Source: Gordonia jacobaea
Lineage (GTDB): Bacteria > Actinomycetota > Actinomycetes > Mycobacteriales > Mycobacteriaceae
Direction: 5' to 3'
Length of the DNA: 64,000 nucleotides
NCBI RefSeq assembly: GCF_001186365.1
Contig: NZ_LDTZ01000020.1
Location: 1 to 64,000, forward strand
A program made the translations under genes and the position numbers. Below, piece by piece: positions 33,174 to 42,240 of this stretch; position 1 is the stretch's first letter; each line of letters starts with the position of its first letter. The notes under the pieces are model-generated. The model was not told the DNA's origin. It searched no databases and saw nothing but the letters and a program-made list of their open reading frames with translations.

Positions 33174-33223
33174 CTGATCCCGAACGCGCGACGCGTCACG
33201 CCCGCCGTTCACCTGCGGAGCCT

Positions 33224-33766
33224 TCAGTGTCCGAGCGAGTCGAGCACCTTCGACAGTTCGTCGGCGAATCCGAGTCGCGCGGCGATCATGCCGATCTGCT
33301 CGTCGGCGTAGAGGTCGGTATCGCCGACGATCACGCCCATCACCGCGTCGGGAAGTCCGAGGTCGGAGAGCACGCCGAGGTCGCCTTCCTCCCACGGGTC
33401 GATGTCGTCGAGCTCGTCGTCGTCGAGATCGGGGACGTCGACGTTGATGGCGTCGAGGACGTCGGCGGCGATGTCGTAGTCGATCGCGGCGGTCGCGTCG
33501 GAGATCAGCAGTCGCGCACCGCCGGGGGCCGGGCGGACGACGATGAAGAATTCGTCGTCGATGTCGAGGAGCCCGAACACGGCACCCGCTGCCCGCAGTT
33601 CACGCAATTGCGTCTCGGCGGCGGACAGGTCGGTCAGGGCAGACTCGTCGAGCGCCTTGACCTTCCAAGCGGCATCCTCGCGGACCACGGCTACCGCGAA
33701 ACCCTCGATATCGTCGATCGCTTGCTGCTTGTTGGAGTCCGAAACCCCAGCGCCGGCACCTGCCAT
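33224..33766 (-). CDS. TadA-associated protein
   Basis: A 180-residue acidic protein that occurs next to tadA across actinobacteria (Rv3753c type). EGFAVAVVREDAAWKVKALDE, an alpha/beta core and the acidic DVPDLDDDELDDIDPWEEGDLGVLSDLGL are typical. The role is unknown; it may assist TadA. No membrane or signal sequence. It is transcribed ahead of tadA. Confidence 0.88.
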   Translation of the reverse strand: MAGAGAGVSDSNKQQAIDDIEGFAVAVVREDAAWKVKALDESALTDLSAAETQLRELRAAGAVFGLLDIDDEFFIVVRPAPGGARLLISDATAAIDYDIAADVLDAINVDVPDLDDDELDDIDPWEEGDLGVLSDLGLPDAVMGVIVGDTDLYADEQIGMIAARLGFADELSKVLDSLGH

Positions 33767-33881
33767 GACGCTCACGGTAGTCGAGAATCGACGCCCGCCC
33801 CAATCCCCTTCCGACTCAGGTCGCCTACACTCCGTCGCCACGCGCTCCGAGACCCGAGACCGATGTGCGAATCTGGACCTT

Positions 33882-34886
33882 GTGACCGAAGACAAGCAGG
33901 GCAGCCAACCGCAGACCGCGCAGGAATCACAGACGACGGCGACGACTCGACGACCGGTCTGCATCCTCGGCCTCGGACTGATCGGCGGGTCGTTCATGCA
34001 GGCCCTGGCGGCGGCCGGTCGTGACGTGTTCGGCTACAACCGCTCCGAGGCAACCGTCGACGCGGCGTCGAATTCTGGATACGACGCCTCGTCGGATCTG
34101 GTTGCGACGCTGCAACGCGCGGCAGCCGACGACGCGATCATCGTGCTGGCCACCCCGGTCACGACGATCGAGCCGCTGCTGAGTGCAATCGCCGAAACGG
34201 CACCGCGATGCCTGCTCACCGACGTCATCAGCGTCAAACAGGCTGTGGCGGAAAAGGTTTCGAGGCTTCATCCACACGCGCGCTACGTCGGAGGGCACCC
34301 GATGGCCGGGACGAGCCGGTCCGGATGGGACGCATGCGATCCGACGCTGTTCACCGATGCGATGTGGATGGTCACCACGTCCGACGACACGGACGCCGAC
34401 GATTGGACCGCGGTGGCAGAGCTCGCGTTGGAGGTGTCAGCGGTTGTCGTCCCCGCGGCGCCGGACGCACACGACCGGGCCGTCGCGGCGATCTCGCACG
34501 TTCCACACCTGCTTGCCGCGGACACCGCCGCCGTCGGCGCGGGCGAGAGCAACCTTGCGTTACGCCTGGCAGCAGGCAGTTTCCGGGACGGGACGCGCGT
34601 TGCCGCGACCGAACCCACGCTGCAGCGCGCCATGATCGAGGCCAACGACATCGCCGTACTCAACGCACTCAGCGAGGCGATCGACCGTCTCGTCCAGGCA
34701 CGCGACGAACTGCGCGACTCCGGCAGCGTTGCCGCTCTGATCGACGACGGACATCGCGCGCGCATGGCTTACGAGGAGATGGCGGCGCGGGGTCGGGAGC
34801 CGATTGTCGGGGTCAGCGTCGGCGCGCCCGGCTGGGCGTCGGACATGCGTAAACAGGCCCACGAGGGGCGAGTCTGGCTGGGGTGA
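33882..34886 (+). CDS. tyrA: Prephenate dehydrogenase
   Basis: A 334-residue TyrA. The Rossmann motif GLGLIGGS is at about residue 30, HPMAGTSRSGWD carries the catalytic His, and the C-terminal helical dimerisation domain holds AISHVPHLLAADTA. It oxidatively decarboxylates prephenate to 4-hydroxyphenylpyruvate in tyrosine synthesis. GTG 33882. Divergent from the TadA-associated gene, as in Mtb (Rv3754 beside Rv3753c). Confidence 0.92.
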   Translation: MTEDKQGSQPQTAQESQTTATTRRPVCILGLGLIGGSFMQALAAAGRDVFGYNRSEATVDAASNSGYDASSDLVATLQRAAADDAIIVLATPVTTIEPLLSAIAETAPRCLLTDVISVKQAVAEKVSRLHPHARYVGGHPMAGTSRSGWDACDPTLFTDAMWMVTTSDDTDADDWTAVAELALEVSAVVVPAAPDAHDRAVAAISHVPHLLAADTAAVGAGESNLALRLAAGSFRDGTRVAATEPTLQRAMIEANDIAVLNALSEAIDRLVQARDELRDSGSVAALIDDGHRARMAYEEMAARGREPIVGVSVGAPGWASDMRKQAHEGRVWLG

Positions 34887-34890
34887 CCCC

Positions 34891-35523
34891 TCAGACGCGC
34901 TCGGCCAGTCCCGAGTAGTTCACGACGAAGCCGTTGTCGTCGACGGTGATCTTGGCCGTCGCGATCGGCGAGACGACGTCGATGCCGTCGGGTCCCGAGG
35001 TGTAGTGCATCTGCGCCGGCTTGACCTCGCCGGTCGGCAGGTAGACGTACGCCACCGGGATCTCGACGTCGGTCGGTGCTGTGTTCAGGCCGAATCGACG
35101 GATGGGCAGCGCGTTGAACATCGGCGACATGGCCAGGTCGACGTCCTGCGCGCCGTCGAAGTCACTGCGGATGGTGTCTCCGTTGGTGCGCACGAGCCAG
35201 AGGTTCTCGTCGTCGTGGGAGAGTCCGAGTTGGCTCTCGCCGCTCTCCCGGAGGAGGTGGATGGAGAGTCGCTTCGTCACGCCCGCGTCGTTGGTGATCA
35301 GCTCGTACGAGGCGGAAAACGCCTCCGAGTCGGCGGTAGCCGCCGAGATGATCCGACCGTATGCCTTGATGCGCAGCCCGGACACGTGCAGGCGTACCTG
35401 CTCGAGTCTGTCGACTCCGACACCACGCCAGGTGATCATCGTCTTGTACTCCCGAACCGGAGCGGTGTCGACCGATCCGCCGCTCGCTGCGGTGTCGTGA
35501 TCAGGGGCTGGGGTTGTACTCAC
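34891..35523 (-). CDS. Putative glycolipid-binding protein (PF06475 type)
   Basis: A 210-residue beta-rich protein. KTMITWRGVGVDRLEQVRLHVSGLRIKAYGRIIS, YELITNDAGVTKRLSIHLL and FNALPIRRFGL follow the pattern of the putative glycolipid-binding family. No signal peptide. Its biochemical role is not established. Convergent with tyrA (4 bp between stops). Confidence 0.8.
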   Translation of the reverse strand: MSTTPAPDHDTAASGGSVDTAPVREYKTMITWRGVGVDRLEQVRLHVSGLRIKAYGRIISAATADSEAFSASYELITNDAGVTKRLSIHLLRESGESQLGLSHDDENLWLVRTNGDTIRSDFDGAQDVDLAMSPMFNALPIRRFGLNTAPTDVEIPVAYVYLPTGEVKPAQMHYTSGPDGIDVVSPIATAKITVDDNGFVVNYSGLAERV

Positions 35524-35590
35524 GCGTCTACGGTAGCGAGCGAGAGGCCGCTACACACATCGGATGCCGGTCTCCATCACTTCGTTACGG

Positions 35591-36340
35591 TCACGCGCGG
35601 CACGAAGCGGTCCGTCGGGCAGACCCTGCGTCGACCCGATCAATCGAGACGCTCTGGCCGTCGACCTTGATCTCACACGACGCCGAGCTGTTCTGTCCGG
35701 CGAGGACCAGCAGTCGTAGCGGCGCCGATCCCGCGGTGAACTCGAGGTGCCACGTGGGCGGTGGGGTGAACTCGCTGCGCAGGCCGACGTCGTCGACGTA
35801 GAGGATGGTCCCGCTGCCCTCGATGGTCGCGTCGTAGGTGACGGATCGGCCCGCGGTGTCGCTGTCGCGCGGTGCAGGCGTCGCGCCGGGCGGGAGCATC
35901 GGGTTGCCCGGCTGCTGTTGCTGGGTCGGGACGTCGGGAACGGTGGGGTCGACGATCGTCAGGGTCGCGGGCGCGTCCTGCGACTGTGCGCCGGATTGCC
36001 GTATCAGCGAGAATCCGTAGAAGACCAAACCGAGAACGACGGCTGCGACCAGCGCGAACACCACTCCCGTGCCGAACTTTCCCGGCGACTTCGGCTGACG
36101 CCGCTCGTCGTCGAAGTCCGTTGGGTCGGGTCCTGTTTCGTCGGGTGGGGGTCCACCGTGTGGGGGTGTCGCGCCTCCGGGCGCGGAGGTCTGGGGTCCG
36201 GCGGCAGTCTGCGAGGGCTGCTGGCCGGGCACGAACCGCGGCGTGCCGTCGGGGGCGAATCCGAGCGGCGGGTAGAGGCCAGGCATCAGCGGCGCGCGAT
36301 AGAGGTCCTCGGGCCGCGGCCCCGCCTCCTGCTGTCCCAT
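35591..36340 (-). CDS. MmpS-like membrane-anchored protein
   Basis: A 249-residue protein from ATG 36340 (GGGAG 8 nt upstream). Residues 1-95 are Pro/Gly-rich and cytoplasmic, residues 98-118 form one transmembrane helix (GVVFALVAAVVLGLVFYGF), and after a Pro/Gln linker comes a beta-sandwich domain (VTYDATIEGSGTILYVDDVGL...CEIKVDGQSV) resembling MmpS accessory proteins of RND lipid transporters. No mmpL gene is adjacent. The single-pass topology and C-terminal pattern support the call. Confidence 0.72.
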   Translation of the reverse strand: MGQQEAGPRPEDLYRAPLMPGLYPPLGFAPDGTPRFVPGQQPSQTAAGPQTSAPGGATPPHGGPPPDETGPDPTDFDDERRQPKSPGKFGTGVVFALVAAVVLGLVFYGFSLIRQSGAQSQDAPATLTIVDPTVPDVPTQQQQPGNPMLPPGATPAPRDSDTAGRSVTYDATIEGSGTILYVDDVGLRSEFTPPPTWHLEFTAGSAPLRLLVLAGQNSSASCEIKVDGQSVSIDRVDAGSARRTASCRA

Positions 36341-36474
36341 GCTGACGCTCCCGTCTCCACTGCCTGCCGACATCCCTGACGCCGCAATCCCTGATCCCGA
36401 CGATACGGACCGCCACGACGACGCGACGGCCGGCCACGGGCATCGCGCCCGGGCCGGCCGTCGTGTGTGTTCGG

Positions 36475-37236
36475 TTAGACGGTGTTCTGCACGGGCGCGA
36501 ACTTGAAGCGTCCGTCCTCGAACAGGAGCGGGTAGAGCAAGCCGCCGATGATGCCACCGACGAGCGGGGCAACCCAGAACACCCACAACTGTCCCGGTGC
36601 GCCGTTGCCGTTGAAGAAGGCGACGCCCGTCGAGCGTGCGGGGTTGACCGACGTGTTGGAGATCGGGATCGAGATGAGGTGGATGAGGGTCAGCGCCAAG
36701 CCGATTGCCAAGGCGCCCATACCCTTTGGTGCACGGACGTCCGTCGCGCCGAGCACGACGATCAGGAAGAACGCGGTCAGCAGGATCTCGGCCACGATGA
36801 CCGCGACAAGCGTGTAGTTGCCGGGGCTGTGCTCGGCGTAGCCATTGGCAGCCATATTCCCCTCACGCGACCACCCCGGTTTGCCCGAGGCGATACCCCA
36901 GAGGGCGAGGCCCGCAAGCAGACCGCCGACGATCTGCGCGACCCAGTAGCCCGGCAGGTCGCGCCACGGAGTACGTCCGCCGACGCATGCACCGAGCGTG
37001 ATGGCGGGATTGAAGTGGCCTCCGGAGATGTGACCGAGGGCGTACGCCATTGTGACCACGGTGAGACCGAAGGCGAGGGCGACGCCGAGGTAGCCGACAC
37101 CCACCTGGATTCGGGTGCCGGTGTCGTCACCGACGGCCACCTCTTTCGCGGCAAAGATCGCGGTACCGCAACCGCCGAAGACCAGCCAGAACGTGCCGAA
37201 CAACTCGGCAGTGATTTTTGCAATGGGCGAAGGCAT
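36475..37236 (-). CDS. aqpZ: Aquaporin Z-type water channel
   Basis: A 253-residue MIP-family channel with six membrane helices. The two pore motifs are [12 protein letters not shown] and [11 protein letters not shown], and the selectivity residues match water-specific AqpZ (Phe in helix 1 [10 protein letters not shown], His-region in helix 5, Arg after the second NPA) rather than GlpF. ATG 37236 has GAGAGG upstream. Confidence 0.93.
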   Translation of the reverse strand: MPSPIAKITAELFGTFWLVFGGCGTAIFAAKEVAVGDDTGTRIQVGVGYLGVALAFGLTVVTMAYALGHISGGHFNPAITLGACVGGRTPWRDLPGYWVAQIVGGLLAGLALWGIASGKPGWSREGNMAANGYAEHSPGNYTLVAVIVAEILLTAFFLIVVLGATDVRAPKGMGALAIGLALTLIHLISIPISNTSVNPARSTGVAFFNGNGAPGQLWVFWVAPLVGGIIGGLLYPLLFEDGRFKFAPVQNTV

Positions 37237-37410
37237 AGAGTTCCTCTCGTCGTACGACTCGGGACCGGATGTCACATCAAGCACTTCTGCCACTTCAGTA
37301 CATCACCGATGATTGCAGATTCTCAGTGTCCGATTCACAACAGTGACCTCGGCGAGACCATGTGCAGACCTGCGCTCCGGTCGACGCCGGACGCGATCCG
37401 TCGACGACAA

Positions 37411-37443
37411 ACTCCCCGCCACCGAGTACCGGTGACGGGGAGT
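37411..37443 (-). terminator. Hairpin downstream of tRNA-Arg
   Basis: ACTCCCCGCCACCG pairs (one mismatch) with CGGTGACGGGGAGT around a 5-nt loop, immediately 3' of the tRNA-Arg gene on the minus strand. The following U tract is weak. Confidence 0.65.
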
Positions 37444-37449
37444 GTGTGG

Positions 37450-37522
37450 TGCGCCCGTAGGGATTCGAACCCCAAACCTTCTGATCCGTAGTCAGATGCT
37501 CTATCCGTTGAGCTACGGGCGC
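37450..37522 (-). tRNA. tRNA-Arg(ACG)
   Basis: Minus strand, 73 nt plus encoded CCA. Acceptor GCGCCCG/CGGGCGC, D-arm AGCTCAACGGATAGAGC, anticodon loop CTACGGA (ACG, the TadA substrate), T-arm GGGTTCGAATCCC. Confidence 0.95.
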
Positions 37523-37565
37523 GTAGCGTTATTCAGTTCTCCGCGGTCGAGGCTGACTGCGGTGG

Positions 37566-37654
37566 CGGAGGCGAGAGGATTTGAACCTCCGGTCCCGTTT
37601 TAGCGAGACAACTCATTAGCAGTGAGTCCCATTCGGCCGCTCTGGCACGCCTCC
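37566..37654 (-). tRNA. tRNA-Ser(GCT)
   Basis: Minus strand, 89-nt class II tRNA. Acceptor GGAGGCG/CGCCTCC, anticodon loop CTGCTAA (GCT), long variable arm, T-arm AGGTTCAAATCCT, encoded CCA (37563-37565). Confidence 0.95.
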
Positions 37655-37843
37655 TTGGCGGAGTCCTTTCGAACTGCCGAGTGGAAAGATTACACACGGT
37701 CATCAGTCCGAAGCAAACCGCGAGCTACGGGGCGCGACGACCTGCATGGACAGACCCTCGCAAAGGCGTCGTGGAGCACGGGCAGACGGCGTCTCGCATG
37801 AGCCGGTTTCGGCATGGGCACGCTCGCGTCCTACATTTGACGT

Positions 37844-38917
37844 GTGAGTTTCCGCCTTCGCCTTCACCTCGAAGAACTGCCCGTCTACGTGCCCGGTGCC
37901 ACTTTTCCCGGCGCGATCAAACTCGCGAGCAACGAGGTGACGTTCGGGCCGCTGCCCAGCGTCGAGCAGGCCATCACCGACTCGCTGCAGACCATCAACC
38001 GCTACCCCGACAACGGCATGGTGGAGTTGACGGCCTCGCTCGCCAAGCGTCTGGGCGTGACCGAGGACGAGATCCAGGTCGGCTGCGGCTCGGTCAGCCT
38101 GTGCCAGAACCTCGTGACAATCACGTGCGAGCCGGGCGACGAGGTCTTGTTCGGGTGGCGGTCGTTCGAGACCTATCCCCTGGCGACCCGTCTCGTCGGA
38201 GCTGTGCCCGTGCAGATCCCACTGACCGACGAGCTCAGCTACGACCTCCCCGCGATGGCCGACGCGATCACCGACCGCACACGCCTGATCTTCGTCTGCA
38301 ACCCGAACAACCCGACGGGGACCATCGTCGACGCCGACAGCCTGCGGACGTTCCTGGCGAAGGTTCCCAGCGACGTCGTCGTTGCTCTCGACGAGGCGTA
38401 CTTCGAGTACATGCGACCGTCGCAGACGCAGGCGTACGACGCCATCGAACTGCACCGCGAGTATCCCAATCTGGTTGTGCTGCGGACATTCTCGAAGGCG
38501 TACGGACTCGCGGGGCTGCGCGTCGGATATGCGATCGCGCATCCCGAGGTCATCACCGCGCTCGGCAAGGCTCACGTACCGTTCTCCGTGAACTCGGTGG
38601 CCCAGGCCGCGGCCATCGCAAGCCTCGACGCCGACGACGAGCTGCTCGCGCGCACCGAGGCGATCGTCGAGGAGCGCACCAGAGTCGCAGAGCAATTGCG
38701 CGACATGGGATATCGCGTCCCGGCGACGCAGGCGAACTTCGTCTGGATCGAACTCGGCGACGCGACAACCGATTTCGCTGCCGCCGCGCGCGACGCAGGC
38801 GTGATCATCCGACCCTTCGCCGGCGACGGCGTGCGCGTGACCGTCACCGAGGCCGAGGATAACGACGCCTTCCTAACCTTCGCCACCCGCTGGGCCGAGG
38901 ACCACTCGGCGGGATAA
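37844..38917 (+). CDS. pat: Aromatic (HisC-like) aminotransferase
   Basis: A 357-residue fold-type I aminotransferase of the HisC/Pat subgroup (Rv3772 type). NEVTFGPLPSV, NRYPDNG, CNPNNPTGT and the PLP-lysine segment RTFSKAYGLAGLRVGY are clear. It likely makes phenylalanine, tyrosine or histidinol-phosphate; HisC and Pat are hard to separate by eye, but position and length fit the mycobacterial Pat gene. GTG 37844. Its TAA stop lies inside the first of a run of 21-bp repeats. Confidence 0.9.
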   Translation: MSFRLRLHLEELPVYVPGATFPGAIKLASNEVTFGPLPSVEQAITDSLQTINRYPDNGMVELTASLAKRLGVTEDEIQVGCGSVSLCQNLVTITCEPGDEVLFGWRSFETYPLATRLVGAVPVQIPLTDELSYDLPAMADAITDRTRLIFVCNPNNPTGTIVDADSLRTFLAKVPSDVVVALDEAYFEYMRPSQTQAYDAIELHREYPNLVVLRTFSKAYGLAGLRVGYAIAHPEVITALGKAHVPFSVNSVAQAAAIASLDADDELLARTEAIVEERTRVAEQLRDMGYRVPATQANFVWIELGDATTDFAAAARDAGVIIRPFAGDGVRVTVTEAEDNDAFLTFATRWAEDHSAG

Positions 38918-39125
38918 GGCGCACAGTCGACGGGATAAGACGCCCATTCGACGGTCTGGAGCGCCCAGTCGACGGTCCCGAGCGCACCGTCGACAGTCCC
39001 GAGCGCACAGTCGACGGGATAAGACGCCCAGTCGACGGTCCCGAGCGCCCAGTCGACCGTGCGGTCACCGTCGAGTGGGCGCCCCATACGGCCGAGTGGG
39101 CGCCTAAAACGGCCGAGTGGGCGCC
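38911..39125. repeat. 21-bp-family repeats between convergent genes, two orientations
   Basis: Seven 21-bp units (38911-39057) ending GCGCCCAGTCGAC or close variants; the first half of several units is GGGATAAGA, and the first of these supplies the pat stop codon. From about 39060 to 39125 the same motif appears three times in reverse (GAGTGGGCGCC), running up to the mycolyltransferase stop. No coding frame. Confidence 0.93.
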
Positions 39126-39132
39126 GCGCGGC

Positions 39133-40122
39133 TCAGTACAGGCCGCGCGAGACGGTGCGCCAGGCGGCGGGGAGGTCTTGCTCCCAGTAGGCCCAGGTGT
39201 GCGTGCCGATCAGGCGGAAGCCGTCGGTGTAGCGCACGTTGTTGGCGCGCATCGTCGCGGCGAACTCCAGCGAGCAGCGGTAGGCCCCCAGCTCGAGCGC
39301 CGACGACGACGCCGTCACGGCCTCGGGTGGGCCCTCGTCGGGTTCGATCCGACGCTGCAGGTCGAGCGGGCCGATGGCGCCTGATCCGGCGGCCAAGAAT
39401 ATGTCCTTGCCGCGCAGTGCGTCGAGGTGCTTGGCCGGATCGTGAGCGTCCCAGCCTGCGGAGCCGAACGGGCCCCACATGTTCGTCGCGTCGCCGCCGT
39501 CGCGGCCGACCGTCGTGCGTACGTATGCCTCATTGGCAGCGCCGGAGACCGGCGGACAGCCCGACAGCGAGGCGAGTCCGCTGTAGGTCGACGGATGACG
39601 GATGGTGAGTGCGAAAGCCGCCTGGCCGCCCATCGACAGGCCGATGATCGCGTTGCGCCCATTGCCGTCGAATTTCTTGTCGACCAGCGGAGGGAGCTCC
39701 TTCGCCAGGAAGGTCTCCCACATGGGTTGTCCCACTTTGGGATCGCGCTTTTGCCAGTCGGTGTAGAAGCTGCCCTTACCGCCGGTCGGCAGCACCACGT
39801 TGACATTCTTGCCCGCGAAGAAGCGGCCCGCGTGGCCCTTGGTGATCCAGTCGCTCACGTCGCCCTCGGCTCCGGCGCCGTCGAGCATGTAGACGGTTGG
39901 TCGCGGACCCGACGCATTTGCGGGGGTCAGCACCGACAGCTTGATCTTCGTCTTCATCGACGGCGACGTGACCCAGACGTCGGTCCTGAGCGGTCCCAGC
40001 TTCTCAACCTTCGCGATCTTCGCGACGGGCACGGGTGCTGCGTCCGCCACGGCGGGAACGCCGGTGAGTAGCGCGGAGAATCCGACAAGCGCGGTCGCGA
40101 GCACGGCAGATCGTCGAATCAC
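39133..40122 (-). CDS. Mycolyltransferase (antigen 85 family)
   Basis: A 329-residue secreted alpha/beta-hydrolase esterase of the antigen-85/PS1 type. Residues 1-30 are a signal peptide (SAVLATALVGFSALLTGVPAVADAA). The catalytic domain has the PTVYMLDGAGAEGDVSDW oxyanion region, the GLSMGG nucleophile elbow (about residue 157) and the late THTWAYWEQDLP catalytic-His region. It transfers mycolates to trehalose or arabinogalactan outside the membrane. GTG 40122 has GGGAGGTAG upstream. Confidence 0.93.
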   Translation of the reverse strand: MIRRSAVLATALVGFSALLTGVPAVADAAPVPVAKIAKVEKLGPLRTDVWVTSPSMKTKIKLSVLTPANASGPRPTVYMLDGAGAEGDVSDWITKGHAGRFFAGKNVNVVLPTGGKGSFYTDWQKRDPKVGQPMWETFLAKELPPLVDKKFDGNGRNAIIGLSMGGQAAFALTIRHPSTYSGLASLSGCPPVSGAANEAYVRTTVGRDGGDATNMWGPFGSAGWDAHDPAKHLDALRGKDIFLAAGSGAIGPLDLQRRIEPDEGPPEAVTASSSALELGAYRCSLEFAATMRANNVRYTDGFRLIGTHTWAYWEQDLPAAWRTVSRGLY

Positions 40123-40401
40123 CGACCCACTACCTCCCGTGCGCCGACGCGCAGCCGTGATCCTCCAACGCCCACCCATGCAAGTGTCTCCTCGAACTCT
40201 TCGGAGTGCACCGACCATCCAGGTCGGGCACTCGCGATCGTGCGCATCTCATCGTCGTGCGCACATCTTGAAATGTCAGGACGGCCCGCATCAGTGGGTT
40301 CCCCTCCCACTGCGGCCGGTGTCGTCCACAGGGTACGTGTCGTTCCTGGCAACCAACATCCCCGAACCGTCTTCGCGCAACGTCGACATAAGGTTGTTAT
40401 T

Positions 40402-40914
40402 GTGACGACACCAAAGGATCTGGATAGTTCGACGAAGTCCGCAGGTGAGCGCGGTATGGGTGTCGGAGATTTCGCATTCGTCGCCGAGGTCCCCGTGCGA
40501 TGGTCGGACATGGATGCCTTTGGTCACATCAACCACGCGCGGATGGTCACCCTCATGGAGGAGGCCCGCATCCAATGGTTGGTCATGGCAACCACTCTGG
40601 CTGCTGAAGCCGACACACCGACCGGGTCCCAGGCGGAACTGATCAAGAGCGCGATGATCGTCCACGTCGAGATCAGATACCAGAGCCAACTACGGCACGA
40701 CGATTCGCCGTTGCGGATTGGCATGTGGATCAAGGGTTTTCGATCGGTCGACTTCACCATCGGCTATGAGATCCGCGGCGCGCACGCCGAGGACGATTCC
40801 AAACCCGCCTGTGTCGCGAGCACCCAGATGGCCGTCGTCGACGTTGAGGCACACTCGCTTCGACGACTCACCGGCGTCGAAAAAGATCACCTGCGGTCCT
40901 GGTCACGCGCCTGA
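40402..40914 (+). CDS. Hotdog-fold acyl-CoA thioesterase
   Basis: A 170-residue thioesterase of the YbgC/4HBT group. The catalytic Asp region is VRWSDMDAFGHINHARMVTLMEEARIQWL, followed by VHVEIRYQSQLRHDD. GTG 40402 with AAGG upstream; a start at ATG 40456 is possible. Cytoplasmic. The acyl substrate is not readable. Confidence 0.85.
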   Translation: MTTPKDLDSSTKSAGERGMGVGDFAFVAEVPVRWSDMDAFGHINHARMVTLMEEARIQWLVMATTLAAEADTPTGSQAELIKSAMIVHVEIRYQSQLRHDDSPLRIGMWIKGFRSVDFTIGYEIRGAHAEDDSKPACVASTQMAVVDVEAHSLRRLTGVEKDHLRSWSRA

Positions 40915-40925
40915 AGCGACGCGGG

Positions 40926-42167
40926 TCAGGACGGCTCGTAGCGGGCGGGTAGCTCCCGCGGCACGGCAGGCGAAATGCGTGCGATGTTGCCCTCGAGGAC
41001 GTCGCGGTAGATACGCAACTGCTCCTCGCCGCTGCGCACCTGCTCGGTCAGACGTTTGGCGTTGTCGACGGAGATCTCCCGGTCGCCCGACCTGGCGATG
41101 AGCGCGTCGATCCGGTCGTCGATGGTTGCGGCCCTGTTGTATTCGGACAGGATCTGCAGTTCGACGGCGGCCGACTCGACGACGTACGCGACGTCGCCGA
41201 GCGCCTGCACACGGTCGATGAGCTCGGTCCAGACCGGCCGCAATACCGTTTCACGACGATCGATCTGGGCGGCGAACGAGGCGTCGAATCCGCCGTTTCG
41301 CTTGGCGCGGTCGAGGTCGATCCGCACCGAGCGCAGCGCGATGACGTCGGCGACGATCTCGGCGAGTTCGGCGTGCAGATTGACCTGCGTGCGCTGCACG
41401 GCGAAGTGGTCGGACCGCCACGCCGGATTGCGCATGATGCGGTCGTAGTAGTGGGCGGCGAGGAACATCAGCGTCTCGTAGCCGTCGACGAAGTTCGCCA
41501 CACCGGACAGCGGTGAGGCGGGGTTTCTCGGCGAAGCGGGAGTTCCGTCGACGGCGGCGACGCGGTTAGCCCACTCCCCGGCCTGCGGATATCCCGAGCG
41601 GGCGGCGACCTGTCCGACGACGCCCGCGATCCGTTCGACAGCCGCCGTTCCCGCACGACGCATCGGGTTCGACGTGTTCACGTTCGGGGTCGGTGTGCAG
41701 AGCAGTCCGGCGAACAGGCGCTCCCGCTCTTCGATCTCGAGGTACACGTTCTCTCGACGTTCCCTACGGATGGCGCGCGTACTACCTGCGAAAACACCCT
41801 TCGCGGTCACGATCAGCTTGCGCGAGTCGTCGCGCCGACGCAGCAGCCCGTTGAGACGCCCGCGCATCAGCGTCACGACCATTCCGGGCACCATCGGGGC
41901 GTCGAGTTGGCTTTCGAGCTGGACGATCGCCCGCTGGAGTCGACGCAACTCACCGAAACCCGTGGGCAGCGTCGGTACAGGCAATCCGGAAGAGATTCGG
42001 CGGACCAGGATCGCCCGGCCTGCCGGGGTGAGATACCCCGACGCCACGAGCAGTGCGGCGGCATCGGAGAGTTCGGGGCGTTCACCGGCGACGGCCGATC
42101 GCTCACACCAGCTGCGGATCTGAGCACTGCTGTCGCCACCCCGCTGGGCCGCGCTCTTGTCGATCAT
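40926..42167 (-). CDS. Uncharacterised helical protein
   Basis: A 413-residue, Arg/Ala/Leu-rich protein with long helical stretches (e.g. the region ELRRLQRAIVQLESQLDAP and the C-terminal RLTEQVRSGEEQLRIYRDVLEGN) and no membrane segment. I do not recognise a family. The charge pattern (RRERRENVYLEIEERERLF) suggests a coiled coil. It precedes an acyltransferase gene without shared operon evidence. Confidence 0.7.
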   Translation of the reverse strand: MIDKSAAQRGGDSSAQIRSWCERSAVAGERPELSDAAALLVASGYLTPAGRAILVRRISSGLPVPTLPTGFGELRRLQRAIVQLESQLDAPMVPGMVVTLMRGRLNGLLRRRDDSRKLIVTAKGVFAGSTRAIRRERRENVYLEIEERERLFAGLLCTPTPNVNTSNPMRRAGTAAVERIAGVVGQVAARSGYPQAGEWANRVAAVDGTPASPRNPASPLSGVANFVDGYETLMFLAAHYYDRIMRNPAWRSDHFAVQRTQVNLHAELAEIVADVIALRSVRIDLDRAKRNGGFDASFAAQIDRRETVLRPVWTELIDRVQALGDVAYVVESAAVELQILSEYNRAATIDDRIDALIARSGDREISVDNAKRLTEQVRSGEEQLRIYRDVLEGNIARISPAVPRELPARYEPS

Positions 42168-42240
42168 CGTCGTAACGCCTTTGGTTCGGGACCGTCTTGC
42201 GGGCGAGAGTAGTCAGTTCACCCCGCCGCGTTCCCAGATT

